DNA of 64,000 bases from Istiophorus platypterus (lineage: Eukaryota; Chordata; Actinopteri; Istiophoriformes; Istiophoridae), in assembly GCA_016859345.1 (NCBI GenBank), contig CM029124.1, positions 12,922,480 through 12,986,479 on the forward strand. The letters run 5' to 3'. The position numbers and the translations under genes are program-made. Below, piece after piece: positions 46,411-58,138 of this stretch. Every line of letters begins with the position of its first letter. The stretch's first letter is position 1. The notes under the pieces are model-generated. The model was not told the DNA's origin. It saw only the letters and a list, made by a program, of their open reading frames with translations, and made no database searches.

Positions 46411-48171
46411 CTGTAAAAAAAGGGAAACAAAAGACAGCTCCTGTGAGTGAAATCGAGAACACTTTCAGACACAGGAAAGACATGCTGTAAACCCACGCAT
46501 ACCTCCTGGTGAGATTTGACATATGCCCCATAATTACTATCTGCATCACATTTTTTTCATAATGAATGGTGCTGTGCAGCGATCTGTCTGACAAACACAC
46601 ATAATTCCTATTTGACCAAAGGAAACAGGGCAGACATTCACAGAACATGATAACAAGACTAAAACTCTACAGACATGTGTGGAATCAAATCTGTTGATCT
46701 CTCACCAAAGTCTGTAGGATTCATCCTCTGAGTACCATAAATGTCCAAATGCCCAATGTCCAAAACCATGTCAATCCACCCAATTACTAAAAATATAGCA
46801 TAGCTTGGCTAAAAATGAGATCGCAAGCAGATATAAAAACTAATGCAAAGCTTTTCATGGTTTAGATATGTACATAAGAATGGAGAAGTCTTGTTGCAGG
46901 CTGAAGGAATAGCCAGGACTGATTCATGGTTTTTCTCTGTCCAATGAGCACAGCAAAGATACATCTCTCAGCAGCTCAGGAACCAGTGCCCCTGAGCTGT
47001 GGCATCTCACATTGGTAGATCAGTTCATCTGGCGCAAGACGAAAGGAGGACAAACTGATTACATAAGGCATCTTTCCAAATTCCAAATCAAATTGTGTCA
47101 CAATATCAGTATCATTACCAAGGCACAAAACAGTTCCAGCACTCAGCACAGTCAAGCTTTGTTTTGAGGCTGTAATAATCATTCAGTTCTTGACTTGCAT
47201 CAGAGACTCAGGCAAACAGTCGCTGGTGTGTTGGGCTGAATTCAGTGCTGCTGTTAGCAACTTGCATAGTTTCTTAATGACTAATCAATCGTAGTTACAT
47301 AATGCTGACTTCAGACCAGGTCTGACAGGGCTGTGGTGCTTTGGAAAAATAAAAAAAAGTCTTTGAAAAGGTAAATCGGCTCTGCTGAGGACGGCATGTT
47401 TTTTTTAACTCTATATACATATTTAAGTATGGACGTATTAAACAGCTAGGGGGCACAAAATAAGTGCCGGGACATCTGTATGCCTAGAGACCCAGAAATC
47501 AGCTTGTACTCTCATGCAGGAATGAAACCGCCTGAACCCATATTTCAAATGTGTTAGTTTGTTATAATTTGAAAACAATCAGATCTATGTTGGAAAATGT
47601 TCCATGTGAGCAGATGGGAAACAACCAAGCTGATAACTGATACAGAATTATGTGTTTCTCTTCCTCTTTTTTTCCAAGAGCTTTTTTAGTCCTTTAAGTT
47701 TCATTTTTTTTTTTAAGTGAACGAATCTACAAAAGCAATAGCAATATTTCAAGCAGTTTTTTCTAAATAAAAAAAAAGCATATTTTTTTTAAGTTAAATA
47801 AAAAATTTTAGGATTTAATGCCGAAACCTGCCTTATACTTTCTTGTCTCACAAAAAAAGAAAATGTTTGAAGAAGACTAAGAGTACTTAGCCACCAGCGC
47901 TGTGACGCCGCACTTAAACACAGCGGCACTTTGAGCTGAATGCTCAAATCAGCATGCTAAAAAACCTCAAAATGACAGCGCACTGATGTTTAGCAGATAT
48001 AGTGACTTATTCACTATGAAAAGTTAAGGGATCACCAAATGGATTAAAAATCATCCAGAGGGGAACATCAATGTCTGTACCAAAATTTTATGAAAATCCA
48101 TCCAATAGTTGTTGAGATATTTCAGTATTTATTAGCCATGCAGAGGAGGACAGGACACAGGAGGACTCAAA

Positions 48172-48179
48172 TACACACA

Positions 48180-48229
<50 letters not shown>

Positions 48230-48242
48230 CTCTCTCTCTCAC
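48172..48242. repeat. (CA)n(TC)n microsatellite
   Basis: About 27 CA units run into about 8 TC units. Confidence 0.95.
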
Positions 48243-50125
48243 AAACAAAAATCATACGATGAAGACAGTACACGACATGCTATCAATTCTTAAATACTTC
48301 AGCACTTTTTCTGTCGTGGCTGTGACTAGCTGTCTCTCCATCACGTTTCCCTAATTCCCTCCATCTTCATCCTTATTTTCCTCCAGTCTCACCTAATGCC
48401 AGACTACATAAAAACACAAAACCCACACACACGGAGAAACAAACACAATGGACTATGGTCCCAGCCATGCAGATTACAACTTGGATATGTTTTCTGAGAA
48501 CTGACATGGTGATGTAATCGGGAAATATTTTTATCAGCAGTGTTATACTGCATGCACACAACATCATTCGCATCCAAACATGCACAAATTCTTGACCTTC
48601 CAACTGGTTTTACTGGGAGCAAAGGGCTATGTAAATTGTGGTTGGTGCAGAGACTTCAATAAAAACGTCAGACATTTCTTATGTCCCACCAACAGTGATA
48701 TCGAGAAGTTTCCTTATCTGATCAGGTGACACACTGACATTTTACCAGAAGAAAGTGATTCTAAATAAACCTATGTCTAATTTCCTGTCGCTTAGATAAA
48801 AACTAAAATGTCAGCTGCAATGACATTTATCTACAATTCATTTTATGTGGGAATCTACCAGCCTCATATAAGATGCACTTTCTTGCTGAAGCCTCAGATT
48901 AACATGCAAAAAGTATAGAAATGTTGACAGAAGGTTTTTAAAAAACTCTAGAGGTTTGTATGTTTTCACCAGAAATTTTGCAGACTGCAAAGGGATGCAA
49001 GGTCTCTGTCTCTTACTATACTAGTGGATTAAAACAAAGCAGATCTCCACGTAATTACCTCTTTAATGTCTTCGATACAATGCCACAAAATGGTAAATAC
49101 AGTCTCAATGGTTGCAATTGATGAAGCAGATCGATTGTCAAAGGATGAAAAAGTCAGCTTTTACAGGACCTGACAACCAGAGTTAACAGGCACAGCAAAA
49201 GAATAGAACAAATTGATGATCCTTGCCCTTAATCCTTCCTTCTTAGCCAAAACTGAAGTAACAAGCAGGTATAACCAGACTGAAGGTTTCTGGTAAATAA
49301 CAAGGCTGGAAATGATCCAATGACTTTTACAGAAAGCAGCGATTAGAGCAGAAAGGCAGAAGACAGAGGACAGAAGATGAAAAGGGAAACAGATCAACAC
49401 TACTTCCTCTGTCCCCTCTGTTTCATTCTAACCCTATTTCTCTAAAAATTCTCCATATCAAATTGTGTTACCTACAGTACAAGGTCTGGGTGTCACCTTC
49501 ACTGCCACCATGACTATAGGCTATAAAAGGCCTTATTCTCTGGGTTCATGCATAATTCTGATAAAGAAAGGCTCTGGTTTCACAGTCTGCTATGTCTGCC
49601 TTTCTCCAACTCCTCTGAGGGTCTGTTAGCAGCCCCAGCCTTTGATAGCACAACTTTCACACTGGACTCTGAAGACTGAAACTTGAAAAAAAAAAAGAAG
49701 AGGAAGAAGCTTAAGGGAGTATGACAGGGGATGAGAGGTCATATTCAGGGGGGGATCACTTTGTCCTTCAGGGCTCTGTTCTTGGCCTGCAGGGGGGAGG
49801 ACTTGGCTCACATTTATGCAAGAATCTCAAAAGATAAAACCTTTGTGAATTCAATCCCGCCTCTTTGAAATGTGTCCATTCTTCACAAAATTTCTATTCT
49901 CATCACAACTTTTTTTAATTTTAGAGGTGAATCCACCATCTGTGCTGTCTTTGATGAGGAAGTCAGATTGTGGTGGTGGTTTGGGGGGGTAGAGGGTAGA
50001 GCAGAGACATAAGTGTATCTTAATCATTGGCCTGTTTGACAAAAGAGTCATTTAAAAATGCCACCTCAAGTTGGTAGAAACTGAAATGTACATTTCATTT
50101 AAAAACAAAAACTAAACTAAAAAAA

Positions 50126-50406
50126 AAAAATTTGATCGATAAATTATTACTTAGAAAATTCATTAATTAAGCCCCTAATACATTTGTATCTTTTCAGTGC
50201 TCAGATATTTTTGAAAAACTCATGCAATATTTGGAGTCTTTGTCCGACCAACAGTCCTAATCTCAAAGATATTCAGTGCATAATCATAAATGATGAGCCT
50301 AGCATCAGATTCTCACATCGGAGAAACTGAAGCATGAGTCTTTGGCACTTTTACTTAAAAAATTTAATCAACTAACTGATTAACCAACTATTCCCTGTAG
50401 CTCTAA
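50126..50406. mobile_element. Degraded MITE-like repeat
   Basis: It contains tttgtccgaccaacagtcc, aaagatattcagt and a final tgtagctctaat. These are typical of a short repeat widespread in teleosts and shared with the copies at 5713 and 41768. Confidence 0.6.
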
Positions 50407-51065
50407 TATTATGCATTTGATTATACATGCAAACATTAATTTAACAACAAATAGTGAACATTTTTATTCTATTGTTTTTGGTTGGTTTTTTTTTTTAATC
50501 AAATACTGTTTTTAGGATTGTTTGTGAAAAGGAGATTAAAAAAAATACATAAACCAGCCATAGGTAAATGTCCCTTTTTTTGCATACAAATCCTATACCA
50601 GCGACATGAATCTTTTTACCAGATGCTTCCTCCTGGTTTCTGCACAATTTCACACCAGAGTCATGCCAGAGGAAGAGCATAAAGATAGGTTTGGTTTGAG
50701 GTCAAAAGCTTCTTAGAATACAAATTCAGAGACTTTCCATCAGAGAGGCTGCTCACCGCACCATCTGGGCTTTCTTGTACCAGCAGCAGTCTCTCACCCA
50801 GCACAGAAATGAAATGGGGTTTCACACGATAGGTCAGGGACATGAGTGCTGCTTGTCAAGCCTGTAACCCCTCACCTTGTACATTCTTTTGGGACAGTTT
50901 TAAAAGAAAAGCTAGGGTGCCGGCAGATCTTTGAAGTGCAATGTGAACTAGACAAAAATAAAGCTACCTGTTCAGTAGCTTTATTTTTATTATTAGTCTC
51001 TTATGTATTATGTATGCGTTTCCAACTCTCAAGATGTTTTTGTGCTTACTTGGAAAGGTTTTGTC

Positions 51066-51108
51066 TACAGTGGGATCAAAAAGTCAAAGACCTTTGGACC
51101 CCACTGTA
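51066..51108. mobile_element. Tc1/mariner-like terminal inverted repeats facing each other
   Basis: TACAGTGGGATC at the left and GGACCCCACTGTA at the right form inverted repeats in only 43 bp. The same end sequence (tacagtagggtccaaaagtc) recurs at 53051. These look like the termini of Tc1/mariner-type elements with TA ends. Confidence 0.5.
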
Positions 51109-53050
51109 CTTTCCCAAAAACTGACTCCATACCGATTTATCTTATCCTCACTTCCTGGCCTGTCCTTAAGAGACCTTGCCCGGACTCGTTGCATCCTCTC
51201 TCCACTGGAAAGAGTGATAGTGATTGTCAAAATCGTAAAAGCCTTTTTAAGCCAAAATTAGAATGTATATACAAGTATTTTAAACATGTGTAAACCCAAA
51301 AACAAGACAATTAATTGCTTTCCTATTGCCAGTAGACAAGTTTGCCTCATTGTTTATTATTCTGGTGTGTATTATGAATGCTACAGAAAACAAGGTTAGT
51401 AAACAGTAGGAAGAAGCATGGAGGTCAAGTTACTTTTAAAAATATCTTTTACTCTTATATCTTCAAACTCAACAAGCGTTGCATAATAAGAACAAAATCA
51501 CTTTTGCATGTTATTCCCACTGACTGCAAAAAAAATGATAAATGTTCCCGACTATTTAGGCCCAAACGTCTGGAACTGCGACCTACATCATAGCATTTTG
51601 CCGAATATTAGAGCGTCCACCTGGGAGTCATGTTTCCATCACTGCAATCACTTTGTGACAATAAGTCATTCAGCTGTAATGCATTATGGTCAGTTATGGC
51701 TTCCTTCAATGGAAAAAAACCATCAGACCTCATCAGTACCAGCAACACGAAGTCGCCAAGATTTATTTTGCCTGGAATACGAACCGTAATGCATCATGAA
51801 TATTAACATGAAACGCCACAAGATAGTTCAAGCTTGGAAAAAAAAAAAATGAAACTCCCTCAAGTCACTGCAGTGACATAATTAACCAACACTGTCAGCT
51901 CCCGCTTCCACAGAGCCAGTCATAGGCTCCATCTCCACAATCTACTGTATTAACAAACAACCTGTTTCCAGAGGTTAATGGAATCATACAGTTTAAGAAA
52001 AACAGCTTTTGGACAGATAATTGGTAAAATATGTGAAAGCACCTTCATTCAGGATGCCAGAAGGAAGAAAACAGCTAAGGCAAAGGACAATTTGAAACAG
52101 TTAAAAAAAAATAAATAAATAAAAAAAATCTTGGCAATAAACAGCATTTTGACAAACACCCTGGAAAAAGGGGCCTATATCCAACAAAAAAATGTTCAGC
52201 ATTCGCACCTGTGTATAGTAAATGCAAAATATATATCGCCTCTGACTTCTAAAGACATATTCAGGGAGAAAGGTTAACCCATCTCAGGATATTTTCCCCT
52301 AAGTAAGAAGCTCTTTGATGTGTGTCCCAAACACCCAAAGACAGTTGTTTAATGTGGCAGTTACCCCGTTGAAAAAGGGACAAATAGTGCACCGTCATCT
52401 CCTGCTACAAATGGCTGACATCATAACATGACAAGGAGGAAGTGACCAGGAGACTGTGGTAAAAAGGAGGAAGAGGACACATAAAGCTAGAGTCAAATGA
52501 ATGATAGGTATCAGACAGTGGTGATGAGGTGACTGTCGAAGGAATTATGTCACAGAAATTAATGGACAGAGGTGTGTGTGTGTGTGTACACGTCTCTCTT
52601 TTCCTCTTGTTTTGTTTCTCTACAGTTTTACAGTTTTTGGTCCAGCAGCTTCCCTCCACCTCTGTCTTTTACAGTCAGGGCAGTTGTTGTATTCATCCTT
52701 TACTTATGCGTAGTATATCAAAGATATTCCAGTCACTGTTCCACATGGATGCAAACAAAGCATTCAGGGACTTTTAGTACTATGAAAAAAAATGCATGAA
52801 TATAAAAAATGTATTTTATGCATTGATAGATTAGAATCTTATCAACTGAAAACTTAAAAATACTGTCTTTCTACTCTCAGATCAGTCTGGAAGTCCTACA
52901 GTGTGACAGAGCCATAAATGTCAAAATTCATCTTAAACATTTATTTATCATAAATTGTCCATTGTTTTAAACGGGCCAAAGAGGGTGAGTGGGTGTAAAA
53001 GGTTCAAAAGAATTAAAAATACTAAAATGTGAAAATTAATTGAAGAAATA

Positions 53051-53080
53051 TACAGTAGGGTCCAAAAGTCTGAGACCAAT
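53051..53080 (+). mobile_element. Single Tc1/mariner-like terminal repeat
   Basis: tacagtagggtccaaaagtc followed by tgagacc matches the termini seen at 51066-51108. The other end of this copy was not found. Confidence 0.45.
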
Positions 53081-55547
53081 TTCCCATTCATTCTATTTAA
53101 AAAAAAACAAAACATATTGATAGATAAATGGTACTATTTAAAAAATTTCAATATGTAAATGTTGAATTTGTCCCCATTTACTATTCATACTGTGAATGTA
53201 CATGCAATGTCAAGGGTGTTTGGAAGCATAGATGGCTGGAAACGTGACTGTGTTGTTAAATCCTCTGCACACCAATATGCATGATTTCACTTATTTTGGA
53301 TGATTAGCCCTGTTCTCAGGAGTATGTGGCAGTGCCTCAGGATCTCCTCACTACCTTTAGCTCCACAGCACGTGCGAGGGTTAGACAAGTTACACCTTTA
53401 TCTTTCTTATTGGTGCATGGTGTCTGGTGACCTCACGTAAAGCCCAACATTAGCTGTGTCCTCCTTCAACCTGAGCAAGGTCTAATCACTCAAGCCAGAT
53501 GAAAACCCCTGTGCAGGTGTGCAGAGCCTTTGAGGTATTTGTACTGCAATGTTGTATTTCTGTGATTTCACAGATCGTAATACCAACGCTAACTTTTTCG
53601 AAAATCCTATGCCCTGGTGAGGGATGTGCACACTCTGAAATTGTGAAGAAGTTGAAGGCGAATCAACATCATGTCAGCTTTCACTTGGCATGAAAACCCT
53701 TAAATGGCTTTACACTGCACGCCAGATTTCACTTTCAGACCTTGCAGCCTTTTGTGTAGTCTGGTGTCAGTAAAACTTATTCATGAATGCACTCAGCACA
53801 TGCCCACGTGAGTCTTTAGATGAAGATGCCAGGGTCACTCCTTAATGAGCACAATGATAAAAAAAATGGTTTATGAAAATTACTTCAGAAGAAGAAACAA
53901 CATACTACAGAAGACGACTAGAATCATTGTTTTTTTTTTGGTCATGCAACAGTTTTCCTGGCCAGGGCTTGAACAATGGATGTTGCAGTATGTCATGTTG
54001 TATGCACCAAATCCAATAGGTTACAAGGGCGGCCACATCGACAGACACTTTGTTTTCAGTTGAAGAACCATAAAGTTAAAGTCAGACACTAAACCGAGGT
54101 GAAGGGGTAAAGGCTGTGAATCTCCAGTTATGACAACAGAAACGGAGGGTTTAGCCTGTGACATACAGCACAGAGGGGTGTTTAAATCTAAATAGCTTTT
54201 CCTGAAATAAATGGCAGAAGCAAACCATGATCTATGGCCTCTGTGTTTTTTTTAAATACACATGTTGATGCAGACAAGCTAACACAAGATCTCCTTCCTG
54301 GAAAGTGATAACTAGGATTCCACTGTATTGGCCTAACTCCAAAAAAAGATATAACTCTATCTTGAATCACAATCATCAAGTGCCAGCAATGTCAAGTAGA
54401 CAAATGCACTCCTTAACTTGAAAGATACAGCTGCATTAGACAAAAATGCACGAGGAGAGATATGGGGAAACAAACATATTTAGATAAAAACTGCTCGGAC
54501 TAACTTCTCCTTCCTCAGAGGTCACAGCCACACATCTGTGCAGCAAAAGCAATTTCAAACGCCCCCCGACAAGGAGTCCCATCAGGGGAGGAAGTTGGCC
54601 TTTATGTGGTTTCCTGTCCCTGTCAGCTTCCAGTGGCTTCTTAAGGAAGAAATGCAAGCTGCATCTGAGTAGGCAGCTGGGCAGTGGAACAGAACCAGAT
54701 GAGAAATGTCAACTATACACAGTTAGAACAATCAGCGTAGAGCTTGGCTGACCACAGAAAACCACCTCTTTGAGATCCCAGTCTCCTGTGAAGCAGATGA
54801 ACATTCGTGTAATGTGGCAGTGGGTCTTATTTGAGGGAATATTGTTTCCCTTTACCAAAGAGGCATTAGCTCCTCCAAACTGCAGCCCCCACACTGTCAG
54901 CCTACAGCATATGTGTTCATGTTTCGGTTTGTGTGTGTGTGTGTGTGTGTGTGTGTAGCGTTAAACCACATCAAACTGAGGCATGTAAAGTGAGACGTCA
55001 GTAGAAGCATGATTCTTTTGTTTTGCACAAGTCTACAACATTTTACATAAGACTGTATGTGAAAAAGCATGTCTGTCCTCTCAGCGGAAGGATGTGAGAT
55101 GGTTGTTTCCTCTCATCTTCTTCCTCCTCTTGCTCCATCTGTCCCTCATATCTCTTCATCGTGGGTATAATTACATCAGTATGTTCAAACAGGATATGGT
55201 AGAGGACAGGCGGTGACCATCATACTGAGTGAAGAACCATGTGTATGGTGACCTGTTCTGGCTGTGGGTTTAATAAGGCCATAGTGCAGTATTACAGAAG
55301 CGATACCAGAGTCTAAACCTACAAAAATTTTACCTACAGCGAGAAGCAGATCTGACAAAGAAAGTACCAGAGGTCAGTCCTTGAGGACGAACAATAAAGG
55401 AAAAGACAGCTAATACAGAGAATATCAGCATAGGGTGATTTCTCTATATAAATGAGCAAGAGATCCAAAGGTGAAATATTTTTGTGACTGTGCAGTAAAG
55501 CCATGTTTCCTCATTAGCCTGCACTTCGGGTCGTACTCTTCCGCAAG

Positions 55548-55574
55548 ACACAAGTCATTATTTATGACTTGTGT
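55548..55574. repeat. Short perfect hairpin
   Basis: An 11-bp inverted repeat (ACACAAGTCAT / ATGACTTGTGT) with a 5-base loop. No flanking hairpin structure typical of a microRNA precursor was evident. Confidence 0.8.
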
Positions 55575-57148
55575 GAAAAAGTCAAGCTACAGATAATTAG
55601 TTCGGCGCAGTGCCTCCTAATTAGCAGTGTTATTAGTGTGTGAACCCGCAGCTCCCTGGTGATATAATCCTTCAATCACAGGCTCACATAAATACAAAAA
55701 TGCTTGGAGAATTCTAGAGGTCGCCTCAGCAAAGAAAAGAGAGCAACGAGTAAAATACTAACCAATAAATATATTAACGGTCTGGTATAAGACACCAAAT
55801 CAGTGACAGGGACTCAAAGACTCTAGGGCTGACTCTAAAAACATGAGTGCGATAACAACTTGAGCCCTGCGCCCACCAAATAACTTCTTTATAGCTAGCA
55901 GCACTTAGCAGCTGCTTGGAGAAGCATTAGCTCTGGCACCATCTGGGAGTATGAACACCCTATCTGAAGTGTAGAAACATTTGAAACAAGCTTCTCTCTC
56001 AAGAAAAAGAACAGAAAAATCTTCAGCATCTAGTGTGCTGAATACTAAACTGCATGAGCACTCAGTTCTCAGCTCTGCTGAATGTTAAAACCACGCTCAG
56101 AGGCTTTAAAACCAGGCCCTTTCAGAGGAAAACTCAAAGGAGAAGGAGAGAAGACAATGCTGTTAACAGACGCGCTCTGTGGACTTGTTGCAAACTACCA
56201 AACTTATAGGAGCAACCATCATCAGAGACCCTCTGTCTTGCTATCCTCTCCAGGCTGCTCATTCTATCTTGCTTCCTTGGCCTCCCTCAACCCCCCCACA
56301 AACAGGTTTTAAGCCCTGCCATGACATGTGACTGCATTAACTACCCCCCCCCCACACACACACACACACACACAGCTTCAGATTTGACATGAAGCTCTGT
56401 GATTTGGTGCATCAGTCGATGATGTGATATGCAAAGCTTTGATGCATATTGTATATTATATATATATATATATATATACAGCAAAGAGAAAACTGAAAAA
56501 AAAACAACTAAACATGGCTTAGAAGAGAGGTGCCTGAGTTCATGTGTACCTTGTGGGACCAGTTATGGTATTTAAAATCTTCTGTATACTTGCAAACAAA
56601 AATAAACACTGTGACAACATGCACATAGCCGGAAGAGATGAAACCCAATGCTTAATTTAAAAAGGAAACAATCACGTAAACTGAAGTGGAGTCAAGATAA
56701 CCATGTTTATGGGAAGTTAAAGTTCATGTTTGCCAGCTATATACAGTATTTCTGTATACCCCCACTCATCCTGAACAAAGGGCAGAGGCACAGGAGAAAG
56801 TGGGTCAACCTTTCACACTGGAGAGGTGGCAGATGCTCCTCTGAACTGCACAAACAAACATGCCCAGTAGCGTCATGCATGCACACCGAGGCTTGCATGA
56901 TACTGAATGCAAAAACTTCATACAGGGCTCAGGGTCCCTGAGTGATAACACAAAAAGACATGCAGATACAAAAGAAAGAAAACAAGAAAAAAAACAAACA
57001 CAATGTACCCACACACATAAAAACAACCGCAAACCCAGACATTATTCCGATGCTGCCACCTCTGCTTGACGAGATGTACAGACAGACCATTTCTGACCAT
57101 CTCTATTCATTTTGCTCTCCGTTTATCCCCTCCTATCTCTCAGGCTCA

Positions 57149-57154
<6 letters not shown>

Positions 57155-57206
<52 letters not shown>
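57155..57206. repeat. (CA)n microsatellite
   Basis: About 26 CA units. Confidence 0.95.
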
Positions 57207-57211
<5 letters not shown>

Positions 57212-57632
57212 ACAAAACCACAAATTCCTGGCAACTCTTTCATCTCTCAGCTACTGCAGTAGAAGCACTCTGCCATCACCACGGAGACAGAAGGCCTCAC
57301 CATAACAACCGCTGAATGGAAACTACCATGAGCCCCTTTTCACTTAATATCAACCTCTTCTTTCTTTGCACAAGCCTTATATATGATCAGCTACGCATGT
57401 AAATATAATGTAAAACTACGTTGTTTACTCTGTAAACGGTGAGTAGTGGAACCTGGAGCACTGAAGATGATCACAACAACGATAACATTAATAATAGCAC
57501 CATCGAAAAGGAAAACAACACGAGGGACAAACATCTACAGCAGCAACACCACCGAGAACGAGAATCTGTACCTGAATCTTCATTTTCCAACAGGAATTCA
57601 TGGCTGGATCCTGAGGCCGCCTCACCTCTCCT

Positions 57633-57682
57633 TCACACACACACACACACACACAGTCACACACACATACACCCACACACAC
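57633..57682. repeat. Interrupted (CA)n microsatellite
   Basis: CA units with a few interruptions (gtcac, tacac, cccac). Confidence 0.9.
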
Positions 57683-57752
57683 CCTTGCGCAGACAATGGT
57701 TCCTCAGGGAGGTTACATGCCCCCTCTGTAAATCCTCGATGTGAGCCGAGAC

Positions 57753-57817
57753 AGGGAGAGAGAGAGAGGGAGAGGGAGAGAGGGAGAGAGAGAGAAAGAG
57801 AGAGAGGGAGAGAGAGG

Positions 57818-57852
<35 letters not shown>
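57753..57852. repeat. (GA)n / (GGGA)n purine tract
   Basis: A 100-base, almost pure purine stretch of GA with GGGA variants. The Arg/Glu and Ser/Leu frames through it are not coding. Confidence 0.95.
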
Positions 57853-57857
<5 letters not shown>

Positions 57858-58074
57858 CAAGCCTCTGCAAATATGGAAAAGGGAGCTGAGGCAGCCGTCA
57901 CCGTGGCGACTGCAGCTACAGCAGCACAGCGCAGAAACAAAGGAAGACAGAAGAAAAGATAGGGAGAGAGATGGCGAAGGGAGGGAGAACAAGTGGCTGC
58001 CCTACATTTTCTACTAACGCTGAGGCAGAGCTGCCACTGCTGCTTGTCCAGGCTTGTTCTTCCTCTCAGCTGTA

Positions 58075-58138
58075 AACACACACACACACACACACACGCA
58101 CACACACACACACACACACACGCATACACCCACACACA
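58075..58138. repeat. (CA)n microsatellite
   Basis: About 30 CA units with CG and TA interruptions. Confidence 0.95.

Noticed and set aside
55075..55170. Minus-strand ORF starting MKRYEGQMEQEEEED, considered as the missing march8 N-terminus
   Set aside because: It does not match the MARCH8 N-terminus and has no suitable phase-0 donor.
57873..57962. Small plus-strand ORF starting MEKGAEAAVTVAT
   Set aside because: Ala-rich chance frame next to the GA tract, with no splice or homology support.
57622..58135. Long Ser/Leu-rich and Val/Cys-rich minus-strand ORFs
   Set aside because: They come from CT and GT microsatellites.
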